Shown here one piece after another: positions 25,382-39,400 of a stretch of 64,000 nt of DNA. Position 1 is the first letter of the stretch; every line of letters starts with the position of its first letter. The stretch spans positions 12,111,501-12,175,500 of the forward strand of contig JAXRKN010000044.1 in NCBI GenBank assembly GCA_038502055.1, given 5' to 3'. Both the position numbers and the translations under genes were made by a program. Source of the stretch: Tanytarsus gracilentus (taxonomy: Eukaryota > Arthropoda > Insecta > Diptera > Chironomidae). The notes beneath the pieces are model-generated. The model was not told where the DNA came from and made no database searches. It saw only the letters and a list, made by a program, of their open reading frames with translations.

Positions 25382-27300
25382 TTACATTTCAGACTCATTT
25401 ATTGGTCGAACTTGAATTCTCCTTACTCGAATAAATTTCTTCTTATTTTCCTTCCAAGCCCATTTTCTCATGAAGAACTGCCATGAAATTTGCGATAAGC
25501 ATTCGTGATAAAATATTTCAACAAGAAACACTAAGATTGCAGCAAAGTATCCGACAATTAATGCAAAAAATAAAGGAGTCAAATCGTTCAGTTCGAGCAG
25601 TGCAGTTCTTTCTTCATTATATTGTTTTCTTCCATAGATATGTTCGATTTTAAACTCGAAAAGAGTTTTCCAAATTTGATGTAGACCAGCCGAGTACGCG
25701 AGATCCACCAAATGCTGAAAGTCCGCCGTATATGGATTCGAAAAACCCGTTTCAAGTACTGTATAAAAAGAAACTAATCGATGTGGATACAAGTAACTCC
25801 TGTTTAACTTTCCATAATCGATTAAATTATTCAACCTTTCACATTGTGCAACATTGACACCTTTCCAATCACGAACACCATTGCCTGAACTGAATTCAAC
25901 TCTTCCTTCATTTAATGCCATTTGATATTCGGGTATGTGTGAAATCATCGGATTTGAAGCAATACTTAGTGTTATATGATTGTCACCACCAAAAAGCTCT
26001 TGATGGGTGTCAAAGTGTTGCTCCTGCAAAGGCTGTGTAAGTTCAGTGGTTATAAAAGCTAGAAAAATAATTTTTCAACAAAAAAAAATCTAAAAAATAT
26101 TTTTTACTCCACCCTGAAAGTAATTGTTAACCACAAATGATGCAAAGACCCAAATGATCAGCAAATGTCTCATCACTGTTTGTGTGGTTCGAAATCGAAA
26201 TCCTTGTCCACAAAATGTTGCAAATAACCCGAAACACAAATCGATTATTGAACCTTGAACTTGACCAAGTCTCTTGCAAATCTGCCATATTATCAAGAGT
26301 ACAGTAACAGTTATCAAAATTAAAGTTCGTCCAAGATATCTGAAGGAGTTTGCAATAGGGTAGAGGTTGAGTGAAGAGTACTCTGGCTGCTGAATGACTG
26401 CACAAAAACCATTTTCAGTGTACAATACGATTGGCTCGCTTCCAAATTTAGCTTTCATCATGCTCAATGTCATGTCAATTTTGCGTTCAAAGAAAAAATG
26501 ACTGATTTTATTTTCTGAAACTCTAGAAACTTGCACTTGAATCGTGGCATTTTTCTTCTCACTTATCAAATTTAGGAGATTTTCCTGAAGTGAGATAATT
26601 TGGTCATGCATGATCTTTACGTTTGTCATTGCGGGATGCGCTAACACTCTTACTGGTCGTTTGTGCATGTTACTTAACTTGTTTGGGAACAGTTTTGAAA
26701 TTATTTCCGATTTTGAAACCTTCGTGAGAGTTTCTAAAGTGTTTGCAAAATGATTTGCGACTTTAACAACAATTTCCCCTTTTTCACCCTGATATGAAAC
26801 TGCAAAGTTAAATATTCCATTTTCTGGCAGTATCTCTGAAAATTTTTTCATCTGCGGATCGTGAGTTGAAACAAAAAGAAACTTTGCCATGTGACTTAAA
26901 ATTTGTGAATGATCTCGATCGCCGACTAAGTTTACAAACTTTTTCTGAAAAAAATATTAGAATTTTAAAAATCAACTATTTGTTGACTCACCAAATCGAT
27001 ATCATCACCAATCACGACCACAAACTTTACGTCCTTCAACTTTACATTCACAAATGACTTTGTCAAGTCCAATTGCACCATGGCGATATTTGCAGGCACA
27101 CACTTGTGAAGGTCATCAAAGAATTCCGAAGAAAAATTATTGTTCAATTTTATCATGGCGATTGTTTGAATTTCCTGCTGAGAAATTTCTTCAACCGCAT
27201 CACAAATGAACTTTGAGAGCTTAAATGTTGAGTTTTCAAGTAACTCAAGAGAATTTAAAGCCTTGGAAATAATCAAGAATAAAAAAATTTTACTCAGCAT
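25382..27300 (-). CDS. Divergent ionotropic receptor (IR family chemoreceptor)
   Basis: Three exons: 27300-26992, 26944-26113 and 26058-25382. They give 605 residues. The layout is that of the IR branch of ionotropic glutamate receptors: a signal peptide (MLSKIFLFLIISKALNS), an N-terminal region of about 250 residues, an S1 half, TM1 (about 307-326, LGRTLILITVTVLLIIWQIC), a pore segment (about 333-352, GSIIDLCFGLFATFCGQGFR), TM2 (about 361-378), an S2 half, then TM3 near residues 550-570 and a basic tail. The segment NNYFQ followed by AFITTELTQP occupies the place of the SYTANL-type motif of glutamate receptors. Such divergent IRs are ligand-gated cation channels of gustatory or olfactory neurons. 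I could not identify the canonical glutamate-contact residues. The exon 2 donor (G|GTGGAG) is weak, but it is the one I found that keeps the frame. No close symbol can be assigned. Confidence 0.82.
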
Positions 27301-27735
27301 TTTGCGAGTGAACTCTAACGCGATTGTTGTGCGAATGAAAACTTGCCAGGGAACGATAAAAATGTATGAGGAGTAACTAAATAATTATAAAAACCTGTCG
27401 AAGGGACAAATTTTAAAATTTTATATGAAAAACTTTTAATTTTTTACTACTAAAAATTTACAAAATATTTCAAACACTCAACTCAACAAATTCACAGCTT
27501 TCTCAAGATGCTAAAAGAAATATTATAATCACACATAAATTCAGTCATGACCATAAATATTAAATTCTCACACACAATATTTTACATAAAATGCGTTTTT
27601 AAGTTAATCAGATTTTATGAAACATTTATTCAATTAATAAAACGTAAATTATTACAGTAAATTTTCATTTCATAACGTAATAAAACTTTATTTCTTCTTC
27701 TTTTAGCTGCTTTGGAAAAAGTTTTAGCTTTTTTA
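27301..27735. other. Intergenic spacer
   Basis: AT-rich DNA upstream of the receptor gene. It should include the receptor promoter, but no clear core elements or repeats were seen. Confidence 0.45.
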
Positions 27736-28122
27736 GTGTAACCCACGAAGTGGTGTAACACTTATATGCGCCTATTTCCGTCCGTCCGTCCGTCTGTCTG
27801 TCTGTCTGTTCCATCGAGATCTCGGCTCCTGAGATAGCTAGAGACTTCTAGTTTTCGCCAAATGGTAGGTCTATGAATTTAGATTCGGCCATTTTAGGAA
27901 TTATGAGGGTGATGACCACAGGTCGTGCCATGGACAGCCCTAAATGCCATTTTTCATACAAATTTCCTGTTATATGGCTTCATGTATGTCGTTGAACTCG
28001 GGGGGCGCGGGGAGGGGAGGGAGGGAAGAAAAGATAACAATGATCCTCTTCCTTTTGGCTCCCGGCTTCTTCTGGCTTCCCCTGTTCATTTCCAATACTG
28101 ATCTGTTACAAGTGGGTTACAC
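27736..28122. mobile_element. Repeat element with inverted GTGTAACCCAC ends and TCCG/TCTG microsatellite
   Basis: GTGTAACCCAC at 27736-27746 recurs as its complement GTGGGTTACAC at 28112-28122. A second inverted motif (CACCCACGTGTGGGTTT) follows immediately to about 28145, so the right boundary is uncertain. Inside the left end there is a (TCCG)n then (TCTG)n run (about 27779-27810), and a G-rich tract near 28000-28024. The interior is more GC-rich than its surroundings and has no credible gene. The structure fits a small DNA transposon derivative. I could not define a target duplication. Confidence 0.5.
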
Positions 28123-28386
28123 GGCAACACCCACGTGTGGGTTTTGAAACATTTTTCTCTGGAAGGAGCATTATTTCGGGGGGATAAAGGAATTTTTCAT
28201 ATTTAAAAAAGAAAAAGTTTTTTGTTTGCTGTATAAAAACGGATTTACATACAAATTTCCATTAATTAATGTTTTTTCTTCTTTTTATTAACATTTTTAT
28301 TTTTTGCTCTCACAATTTCTGCAGCGTAACTAAAATAATTATGAGCATTTTTGTATTTTTTTACGCTCATTGCATTTAATAAAAAA

Positions 28387-29196
28387 ACAAGATGGGTCTG
28401 CAAACGGCGTTGCCATTTCCAATAGCTCCGCTGTATTAGATTAGTACCCCCCTGTTGATTAGCGCAATGAGCATTAGTGGCGCTACTGACCGACCATGAT
28501 GGATATTCCTCAAAAATTATCAATGTCAATCGATTCCTGATCCAATCACGAGTTTAACGATACCCATGAAGCCATAGTTCTGAAAAATGGACATTGGTGG
28601 CACTCCTGGTCGTCTATGATGGACATTCATCAAAAATCATTAATGTCAATCGATTCCTGGTGCAATCACGAGTTCAACGATACCCATGAAGCCATAGTTC
28701 TGAAAAATGGACATTAGTGGGACTCCTGGGCGGCCATGATGGACATTCCTCAAAAATCATCAATGCCAATCGATTCCTGATGCAATTACGAGTTCAACGA
28801 TACCCATGAAGCCATATAAGTAAAAATTTGTATGAAAAAGGACATTTTTGCACTCAAGGACGGTCCTTAGAGGGTAATACCTCAAAACAAAATACTTCTT
28901 GCACAACTAGAACCAAAACCCGATCTTTAACCACAAACCCGAGTCAAATCCGACCAGCCGTTCTTGAGATACGGCGTTCACTAAGATCGTAAGAAAGTGA
29001 GAAAGTAAGATGACATAAATGGCTCTAACTCCTCGTAGGATCAACCGATTTCAAATCTGTTTTCGCCAGTTTGTAGGGTTTGGCTAGGCCTATCATTTGA
29101 GTACATGTTTTGATATTGCACAATGTAATGTCTTGGCACTAGGGGCCGAAAACTGGTTTTGGGGAAATCCAAAATTAATATATAGCGGAGCTATAA
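28387..29196. mobile_element. Helentron-like non-autonomous element, copy A
   Basis: Starts ACAAGATGGGTCTGCAAACG and ends with the hairpin TATAGC-GGA-GCTATA followed by A. Near its left end (about 28421) the motif AATAGCTCCGCTGT is the inverse of the right terminal motif. The interior holds about three copies of a 120-bp minisatellite unit (CATAGTTCTGAAAAATGG ... CCATGAAGC), then a unique right arm. An internal minisatellite, a subterminal inverted repeat and a 3' hairpin, with no target duplication or coding sequence, resemble Helentron-derived elements such as Drosophila DINE-1. Two further copies lie at 42765 and 43843. Confidence 0.7.
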
Positions 29197-30299
29197 ATTA
29201 TCTAATGAGAAATAGTAAAAGTTTTTGATGGCTGAATTTGATTCTTTTTGGGAATTCAAAAATTTAGAAAATCTTTAACTCATTAAAAAAAATAATTTTC
29301 AGCCCAACATTTCGCACTTTACCGATTAAATTTTAGACAATCTCTGCACAATTAACGAACACAAAAAAGTCAGCACTTTTTGGCACAATTGAAACTTTTC
29401 GTCAATTTGATGACTTTTAATAAAAAAATGCTTTTAAATTCTAAATGGAGTGAAGAGGGGATAAAAATGCAAAATATTCACTGAAAAAAGAGAGAAAATG
29501 CTTTTACTATTGTTTCTATGTTATTCAAGTTCTCTATGAATGCACTCTATGATAAAAAGCATTGATGATGATGACAATGGGTTTGAAGAGAAAAGAAAAA
29601 AATCACGGTTGTAAAGTTAAGTGGTATGAAGTCATTAAGCTCTTTCTGCACACTTTTTTTAGTTCTCAATGGACACAAAAAAATGTTTTGTTTTTCACAA
29701 CATGGTACTTAATCGTTTCTGTATAATTGTTGCACAGTGAGAGTGCATTTGAGCTCTAAAAAAGGATTTTTCTTCGATAATTTTTATATGGCCGTGGATC
29801 ATTGAACAAAATGTTGCCATTTGTTTCAGTTAAACCATATTTCAATGGCAATATGTGAAGGACATTAGAGAGAATGTTAATGGAAAAATACTTAATTATT
29901 GAGCATTTAGTATCAACAAGTTAATAAATGTTTGTAGCTGGGGTTGAGAATGGCTGATAACATTAAAACTTTTTTTTGATCACTTTAAGGAAGATTGAGA
30001 AATTTTACAAAATATGATTAAAATTGGCTTAAAATAAATTTATTTTTAACCGATTTCTCACAATTCTCATCATTTAAAAATCATCATTAACTATTTAAGT
30101 TTTTCTAAAAATTTAATCGCTATTTATTTTTACTATTTAGCATTAAAAATATCCGGCAGAAATCTCTTGATAAATTTGGCACCATTTTCAAATGAAATGA
30201 AGTTTTAATTTTGTCTTGTCACAAATTAAAGCTTTTTATCGAACGGAAATCGTGTTGAAAAATTATTGATAATTTTTTCTTTTAACAGCTTTTTTCACA
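29197..30299. other. Intergenic spacer
   Basis: AT-rich DNA between the repeat and the 3' end of the EGF gene. A minus-strand AATAAA near 30300 is a candidate poly(A) signal for that gene. Nothing else was recognised. Confidence 0.45.
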
Positions 30300-30420
30300 T
30301 TTTATTTGCTAAGTTTTTCTTAATTTAATTTACTTTTAGCTTTAATTGTCTTCTCTTCAATGGATTAAAAGATATTTCTCTTCACTTACTTTATACACAA
30401 TTTTTCCACAAATTATCTCA

Positions 30421-33400
30421 CTACTGTCGAATCAATGGCGATTGTTGTGACGATGACTCGCTAAAGTCAACAGTATAGTACATGTCGTTCTCGAGGCTCA
30501 TTTGTAGTGGCCGATTGAAAAGATTGCTCGTGGCACGATGAGAGTTGTGAGGAGGTGGCTGTTGATTGTTCTTAAGATTTATGTGATTTTCTTCGAAGAA
30601 TGAAGAGTTTTTGCCACTTAGCCAGTGCTTATTGTGATCGTCCTGACAATTCTTCTTTCCACCTCGCCTCAGGAAGTAAGGAATCAGATGACGTTGATTT
30701 AGAGAGAATCTCCGATAAGTGCCATTGACTTTACAGTGACAAATTGTTACCTAAATAGGATTAAAAGAGAGAGAAATAAAAGATTTATGTAAGTACTTTC
30801 TAGCGTGTGTTTAGAAAATTACAAAACTGAAGATTTTAAGCTCATAAATTTTAAAAGTTCTCAGCCCTTGAATTTCATGGAAAAGAATTTAAGCTCAACT
30901 CACAACAATAGCAAGAACGGCTAGCGCCGAAGCCAAAATGCCAGCAGCAATGTAGGCATTATGAATGTCAGATGACGTTGCGTCCTCTTGCTGAATATCC
31001 TTCAATTCGCCCCAAGCAATCACGTTTCCATCAGCAACATCCGACAATAACTCACTTGAGCTCACGACTGTGTCAATTACAAAGTCATCTGATAAGCATA
31101 GGAAAAAAGTTTTTAATTAAATTTTCGCTCGTGTGTTGTGTATGGAGAAGAAATTCAATTTCGCCTCTCACCTTCACAAAACTTTCCAGTGAAGCCGGGA
31201 TGACATGCACAGTAGAAGGATTCATTTGAAGTCCAACATGTTCCAGCATTTTTACATGGATTATTCTTACACAGCTGCAAAATGAAGCGGAAAATGGATT
31301 TTTTAGGAATCGGATTAAGGCAAATATTCATAAAAATTTCTTTTTTATTGCTTTTACATTCATTTCGCTTGCCATTTTCTTAAATTTAACCCCGCAGCAC
31401 TTTCACTATTTGCATAAGACCGTATGTGTTTAACAAGGCAAAAAATGGTTATTATTTGTGCAATAAATTATGTTCGCTCGACTATCTAGCATTCTAAATT
31501 GCTCAAGTTTCCAAAGAATTTTATTTTGGGAAATAATTTTCTTTTATTTGTTTGGCCTTTGAGTAAATTGGAAGTAAATATGAGGGAGCAGGGAATTGTA
31601 GAAAATTTACCGACTAATGCTGAATGATTTGCTAAATTTTTAGGAATGGTTTACAAAATCAATGTTTTGTGGAATTTGAGCCTAGATTTTGGTTTACAAA
31701 TTTAAAAACCAGAAAATTTTTAAATGCTAAAAAGTCTGATTTTAAAAGCATTTTTCAATTCATAGATCTCAGAACTTTATTACTAAATTTAAGTTGACTT
31801 CCCAATTTCATACAAACTCTTTCAAATCCCACGTTATTTTGTGCCCACCTTTGATAACCTCAAATAAAAATATTTAATTCAAGCAAATAACAAAAAGAAA
31901 TGATGAAAAACATTTATATTGAAGTTATCAAACAGAGAAGATTTTCCTCTCATATCTCATATCCCTGAAGCTCCTTAACGGATTCATATCAAGAGCAATC
32001 ATGAAAAACATTTTTCAAATGTGCATGCAAAAAAGAAAAGGTAAGAATGAAATCCTTTTCTTCCCTATCACCGGATGCTTTAAGAAAAGGGATTTTTCTT
32101 CTCTCTCTTTTTTGTACAAATAAAAGTCAGGAAATAATGACTTCGGTGAAGAAGAAATTTTGTTTGCTGTATGTGGGGGGTTGAACATCATCATCATCCA
32201 AATCAACATCCCAGGCATAATTTATTACGCTCTATTTCCTTTTAAAAATGCCTCCGCCGTATCACCTTGCCAACAATATCTGATTTGAATTTTTATTTCT
32301 ATTTCGAGTGAAAATTCGCTTTTTCATAGCGCAGTAAAATTATTTGCATATAAAAATTCTTACCGTGCGCGGAACATCATGGCAATCGGGAACATTGTGA
32401 TCGTTTGAGCCGGGACAAACGCACGAATATTCGTCACCATGATCAACACATCGATATCCATCCTCGCATGGATTATTTGCACAGAAATCAATCTATTGAA
32501 AATTAAATTAAATAGCTCAAGTTGATTGATGTCGAATGCACATTGTCATACCTTGATGTGGCATCGCTTGCCTTGATATCCTTTTGTACATTGACATGAA
32601 AAGCCTCCGATGTGATCGATACATTGGCCGCCATTTAAACACGGATTCGAGTCGCACTCGTTGTATTCAAAGTTACATAAATCACCCGAAAATCCTGCAT
32701 AGATGAAAACGGAAAAAGAAAAAAGCAAAAGTCCATAAATTATCAGAAATAACACACACACACACACATATAAATAACAATGACCACATTTTTATGCCCG
32801 CTCACTATTCACACTATGAAAATTTGATGTTGCGAGACGACGAAAAAATGCGAAGAATGCTAATAAATTAATTCAATAAATCTAAACATTTCAACTTTTT
32901 CATTAAACTTTGATGCACTCGAAAAGAAAAATAAGGTGACATGTCTGAAACGTTGGCTGGAGAGGAATGCGAAGATTTATTGCTTGCAAATATTTTTTTC
33001 GGAAGATATATTTGATTTAGATAAAAGAAAATCAAGATATTAAACTTTTTGATGTTTAAAGGAGGAGAGAAAATAATTGTAAACCGATTTTATATACTTT
33101 AAGTATTCAAGTATATTCATCATTTGATTCCTCAAAATTAATTTCAGTTTTTCTCTAAATCACTTTCTTACACAAGAAACGCAGCAAAAAACTTTTTCTC
33201 TATTTTTTATATTATTGCCAGCTGTAGACAAGATTTATTTCCGTTCTCGACACAACTCGAAAGTTTTGCGTCGTTACTGAATTCAACATGAAAATATAAA
33301 AAGCTGAAACACAACTTGATTTTCCTTCCCATTTTCAGTTTTCTCACTTCCTGCTTTTAACTAGGAAAAATGAAACAATGAAAATTGCTGGAGAAGTTTT

Positions 33401-36400
33401 TGGTGTAAACTTTCGGTTTGCAATAAAAATTTATAAATTTGCATATAAATTCAAAGGAAAATAAAGTCGAAAGACTCGGCTGGAGCTTGAATGAGGAAAA
33501 AACTAACCAGAGCATGATAAATTGAAAATTCTTCAGAGGGAATGCGAATTGTTGGAAATTGTCGTCTAGAAATTTTTGCTGGCACTAAAATTTCAGTTGA
33601 CTCTCTTGTTGACTTCCCTCTAGACGTTATTCATTGTTATGATCTCGCTTTGACATGACTTGTGTTTGCGCTCCCAATTAAGCAGCAATTAGCGGAAGGG
33701 AGAGAGAAAAAATTTCCAACTGTTTGAATGCTGAAGATTAATTGCTGTGTGCAATTAAAGTGGAGAGAGTGAAAGTCAATATTTGATGTGATTTTTCATC
33801 GGGAAATACACTTGAATAATTTTAATTATTATGTCACGAATGAGAGAAAATTGAAGTGGATCGTTTTGAGAGTGTTATTCGAAACTTTTTTAAATTTCTA
33901 TAAAGATTTATTTTATATAAAAAAAATTTCAAGCAATATTTAAAGCTTTTGAAGCAATCAAATCCCAAAAATGATTTTCAATCTCTCAACATTGTTTGTT
34001 CTCAAACATGAATAATGTATGAAAAAGAGCAGAAATTTAATCAATAATAAACATCCATTTCATCTAATGCTATGAGCTTTTTATTTCCACCTGATGATTT
34101 TTCGAGCAATAAATTCAAATTTCTTCCTGAGGAGAACATCAGTGAGACTTTTCCTCTCGACTAGTCGAGTTCGTGGCCTCTACTCTCTTTTTAATGCTCA
34201 TGAAGGCAAAAAGAATTGATATATTTCTCTTAAAAATGCCTCGAGAGGACAAAGTGAGTGAATTTATGTCGCTCTGATAAGATGAGTGATCGCTGAACTG
34301 GAAAAATGGATTTTGAAGCACACACGAATTTGAGAGATGAAAGGAGAAAAGGGAAAAAATAATAAATTTAAATCGCATCTGCTCGAGGAGTGAAATTCAA
34401 TTTTGTCGAGCAACCATTTTCAATCAATTTTCACTGGGGTGAATTTAGGCTGGGATATGTCATTGAATTGTGTTTTTTCTTGATTATAAGGTGATTTATT
34501 AAATACCAAATTGAATTCTATAATCAACGCGTTCATGTGTGAGAGGACATAAAAGATATTATTGAATATTACCTGGCTGACAGAAGCAACGAAATCCATC
34601 CTCTTGATCAACACATATTCCGTGGATGCATGGCGATGATTCACATCTATTATGCGAAATGAATGGCAATTAGCGAGATTGCGTTGAATAAAATGGTAAT
34701 TATGTGTGCAAGAGATGAAACATTGCAATTAAATTTAAACGGAAAATTTGAAATTTCCTCTCTCGAAAGGTTTTAAAGTTCTCATCTCTTGCTACATTTT
34801 TAATATTCTCTGCAAAGCTGCCCTTAAGCTTGATACATACTCATTTAAATTATGTTGACACAGCGGTCCAGTGAAGCCAGCCGGACACTCGCACCTGAAA
34901 GGAAATGTCGAGTTTGCATTTCTGTTAATGTTCAGTGTGGGAGTGGATTGAGAGAGGCAATCATGTGTATTATGTCGTTTCAAAATGGATATTTTATATT
35001 GGATAAGAGCGAAAAAAAAGTCGTGAATGGTATGGAGGATGTTTGGTTAAAAATTCAAAACACATATTTTCACTTGATTGATGACAACTTTACCTGAAAT
35101 GTGTCGTGTTGCTTATGCATGTACCCCCATTCAGGCACTGCGACGGATTGCATGGATCAGCTTCGTATTGACAATTCTTTCCGGTGTAGCCTATTGTGAG
35201 TGATATGGGACGCAAATAAAACAGGAAACAAAATGAATTAAAAATTTAAATAAAAAATGGACTTTGATGAAGTTGGCACAAACGGATTTGAAAAATATAA
35301 ACCAACTCCATAAAAAATTTTCTATTTCCGACCTAAAAATGTTTTCATTTCATTTTCAATTATTTATATATAGACTAATCTTTATGAATATTTTAAAACT
35401 GTACAGTAAAAATTATCTAAATCAACTTGCAAATCTGCTAAAATTAATCTTTTTTTTGCTCGACTCTCTTAATGCCACACAATTTTAACTCTTCTGTGAT
35501 AAATTGCTAGCTTTCTACTGAGAACTTTTTCTCTCGATGCCTCCTTTCATGGCTTTCGTTATCATCTGCACATATCACATTTCATTAGGAGAATCCATAA
35601 ATAAACATCAACGTTGTATCCATGTTAATGTAGTATAATTTGACTAATCTTAGAGTAATTACGGAAGATCTCACATATATGTTTATGTTTACCATGCCTT
35701 GTCGGATATGAGAACTCATAAAATATTTACTGAATGCTTGAAAATCCTTTGATGTTGTTTATAGAAGTTTCGAAGGTAAAACGAACAACAAAGTAACATC
35801 AAGGGATGTCTAACTCATCGTCAGAACTTAAAACCCTTCATTTGCTTGAAAAACACATCAAAATGCCATAAAATGAAGCCAAAAATTGAGACATAAAGTG
35901 ATCTCATTGATGACTACTTGAAGCTACCTTTTGTCATTCACATTTTTGGGACTCTCTTAAATCAAGATTTTTCCATTATTCTAAATGGATTTTATCGTTC
36001 ACATGTCGATACGAGTTTTGTGTCTGTTGACACTGAAACAACAATAAACAAGATTGCAGGCATTTTGGTAGATTGTGGGTAAAGTTAGTAATTAATTGGT
36101 TTTGATTTTGGATTTTTGTAAATGTTCAAACATAATTTTTGTTCCCATTTTCACTTCACTTTTTAATAAAAATAAATTTTAACTCTTTTAAATCCTGTTA
36201 ACCTCTTCAGACAAAATTTTTAAAAGAAAATCATTGAAAAGGTAGCAGAGGAACAACTTGCAGGTTTATGAGAGCAAAAGTTTTTAATCAAGTTTAAATA
36301 TTTATGAATTTTCTCTTCTTTTAAAATTTAGCAACTTAATGCAATATGAAATTGAGACTTCCTCAAGCATGTGTGTGTTAACTTTAATACGATTTTGCAT

Positions 36401-39400
36401 CATTGCGACATAGTTGCCATTAATAGCATCGACATCGACATGAGCCCAACAACATTGCAAAAGCTTTATAAATTCCAATTTGTTGACCAGAGTTGCAAGC
36501 ATACCATCAGAATGTGCGGTAAAATGAAAAACATGAAAATGTCGGAAAGTATCATAATTCGTTAAGGAAATGCTCACCGTATGGACATAAGCATTGATAA
36601 CTATTTCCCTCATGTCCTTGCGATAAATCGACACAAATGCCGTTGTTGGTGCATGGTGATGGTGTACAAGCATCAATTTCCTCACAATGTTGACCAGCAA
36701 AACCCGAACAGCATTCACAGAAAAAGGACTCCTGCAATGGTTGGGTGATAAAAAAAAGAAATCATGAGTATCATGTGGCACGTATGTTTTATTATGCGTG
36801 TTGAGTTCAAAGAGAAGATTTTCTTTAAAGCTTCGTTCAAATATTTGCCATTAAACTCTTTTTATTAGTTTTCCTATAAAAATTTAAAAAATTCACTAAA
36901 TTAAATTTATAGCAACTTTAAAAATGACTCCATTAAGAATTCATGAAACTTCTTTTCAAATAAAACAATTCTAGTAAAACTTATTTCCTCAATCTCAAAA
37001 AAAACTTACGAAACTTCTTCTCACACATTGGAGTGAGTAGAAAAGATTGATCTTTGGGCTAACCACAGAACATGTCTGTCGCTCTCAGATAGTACATCTT
37101 TTCTCACAGAAAATAGTTATAATCCTTATCTTATATATAAAGAAAGTAAACCCGACGATGAGGAAAATTTCTTCCGACACATACACACACAGCAGTTGAT
37201 TGTAAGTTTTGCGCCAAACCCAAAAACAAACTTATTATCCGGTGCGATTACTTTTTCCTTCTTTTTCGAACAAGAAAACTTCATCCTGCAATTTCTTATC
37301 TCCTTATGGTAATTTATGGGAGTTTTCTCTCCATTAAATTTCTCTCTATGAATTAAGTGCGAAAGTTATCGCAAGAAATTTTTGCTTTAACTTATCAAAA
37401 AGTAATTTCGAAGCTTTTGATTACTCACCATTGAGGCATTTGAGAAGCAAATTCCCTTTCCAGAGCAGTCAGCGTTTTCACCGCAATTATCCGACTTCAC
37501 ATTGACACGTAAGCGAACACATTGTTGATCCCACATATCGGAAACGACTGAAAGTAGGCAAAAAGTGTTGTTGTGAGCACGTTTTAGGGAAAAAATGATT
37601 GATTATTTTACTCGCAGATAATTAAAGAAAAGAAAAATAAATTAATAAACTTTGAGCTCAATCATTTTTATTTGTTTCTATAAGAAGCCGGCAAATGAGC
37701 GCTGATAGATGATCGTGTAAGGCAATTAAAGGGTCGAAATGTTCTCACTTTGGTAATTAATCAAAATAAATTAGAGCGAAGCGAGATGAAGGGGATTAAT
37801 GTTTGCCGAGAAAAGAAAAAAGTTGCTTCCCCATTGAGGTTATTGATGACTTGCTTATATTTAATTGAATCTATCGAACGTTAATGAATTTGATGATTAT
37901 TGAATAACTTCTCATGTCTAAAGCTCATAAATGCATGAGAATTTGTGACATGGGAACGCTTACAAGTTTTGTCATGACAACTTCTAATTGAAAGTTGAAT
38001 GTCATGGCAATAAATTAGCTAATTATGAAATGAGGTAAAATGTCAAACGAAAGCAAGGTACAAAGATGTTTGTGTTACTTCCAAGAAAAGTTTGATTGAA
38101 TTTAATGCTTGCAAGGTATGTTTTGACTTTTGATGTTAAATATCAAACTAATTAATTTAAATTAATAAAAAATTCATTTAAAAAATTTAAAAATTAATTA
38201 AGATATAAAAATATTAAACTTTAATGCATTCAGCTGTAATTAGCTCACCAATTAAGAGATTTATTCCCTCAGTCAAATCCTTATCGTACAAAGTTATTAA
38301 TTTCCTTCCATCAACGACCAATGGTGTAATGTCGAGTAATTCACCTTCCGTGATATCACAATGTTCATGTCCGAGACGTGTTACTTGATAAACTGACGCT
38401 GTATTACGATGAATCCTGCAAACGAATCGATCGAATTTCAGTAAGTTGAAAAATTAGAGAAAATCATTTTGTGCGTGCTTTGTGATCCGAGAATGACTAC
38501 GAAAGTAATTTCGAATAATGCCCACACAGGAAATGAAATGCGATACAAAATAAGGGCGGAAAATTGAAGACCAAGTTCCACTTGAGAGAGTATGATGAAA
38601 TGCTGTGCAGTTTCCGATTAATGTTTTAGATTTGTATGAAGTTAGATAAAAAATTATTTCGAGGAAAGAAAAAATAAAAATTAAAGTTTTTTGTGAAAAT
38701 AAAAATTCATGTAGCCATTAAATGTTTTTAATAGACTTTTTTGTTGCTAATTTCTTTCAGGTCAAAATCCACTTTATTCTGAGTAGACGAAAAACTAAAT
38801 GTGACGAGAATGGGAAGAGGATAAATTAAAAGGAACAAAAAGAAGGACGGACGGAAATTGAATGATTAATGATTGTCATTCGTAAAAGTTTTCACTTCCA
38901 TCATCACAAAAATTTTCTTTTCTCTTTCTCAAATAAAAATTGATTGGTGCAAAACTCTCGTGAGATTACGCATTTATTGCTGATCAAAAAGAAATTACAA
39001 GGCGCAAAGGGAATCGCTTTCTTTTTGCATCATTGAAGCATAAGCCCATCAATGTTTTATAACGAGAGTGGGAGAGAGAAAAGAAAGCAATAAATTGATT
39101 CATTTGTTCATGATGGTTTATCAAACCTTCTTTTTATCCCAACGTCATCGTTATTTATTTCGTTTCGTGATTTTTTTTACCGAAGGTTCATATCAATTTT
39201 GAAGAAATTCTTAATGAGAATTGACAGGTGAAATCGATATTTTTGTTGATTCATTCTCAAATCAATTTTTAAATGGAATTTTTTATAATTTAAAAAATGG
39301 GTAATGAATTATTCATTCGCTAGTTAAATAAAAGAGTTAAATTTGGATTTCGGTGAAAAAATTTACAACGATTTAACAAAAATTTTCCTAACATAATTTA

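Noticed and set aside
26092..26112. GTAAAA donor in the ionotropic receptor gene
   Set aside because: Joining it to the acceptor at 26058 gives an immediate stop (CTT TTA TAA), whereas the GTGGAG donor keeps the receptor frame.
27944..28147. 67-codon plus-strand open frame
   Set aside because: It lies within the repeat element and encodes a low-complexity Gly/Arg and hydrophobic string; no gene support.
28573..28812. Tandem 120-bp units considered as a satellite or CRISPR-like array
   Set aside because: The units are contiguous, without unique spacers, and occur only within the bounded interspersed element.
36302..36781. 159-codon minus-strand frame overlapping an EGF exon
   Set aside because: It is a frame-shifted shadow of the EGF exon at 36578-36731, extended by intron sequence.
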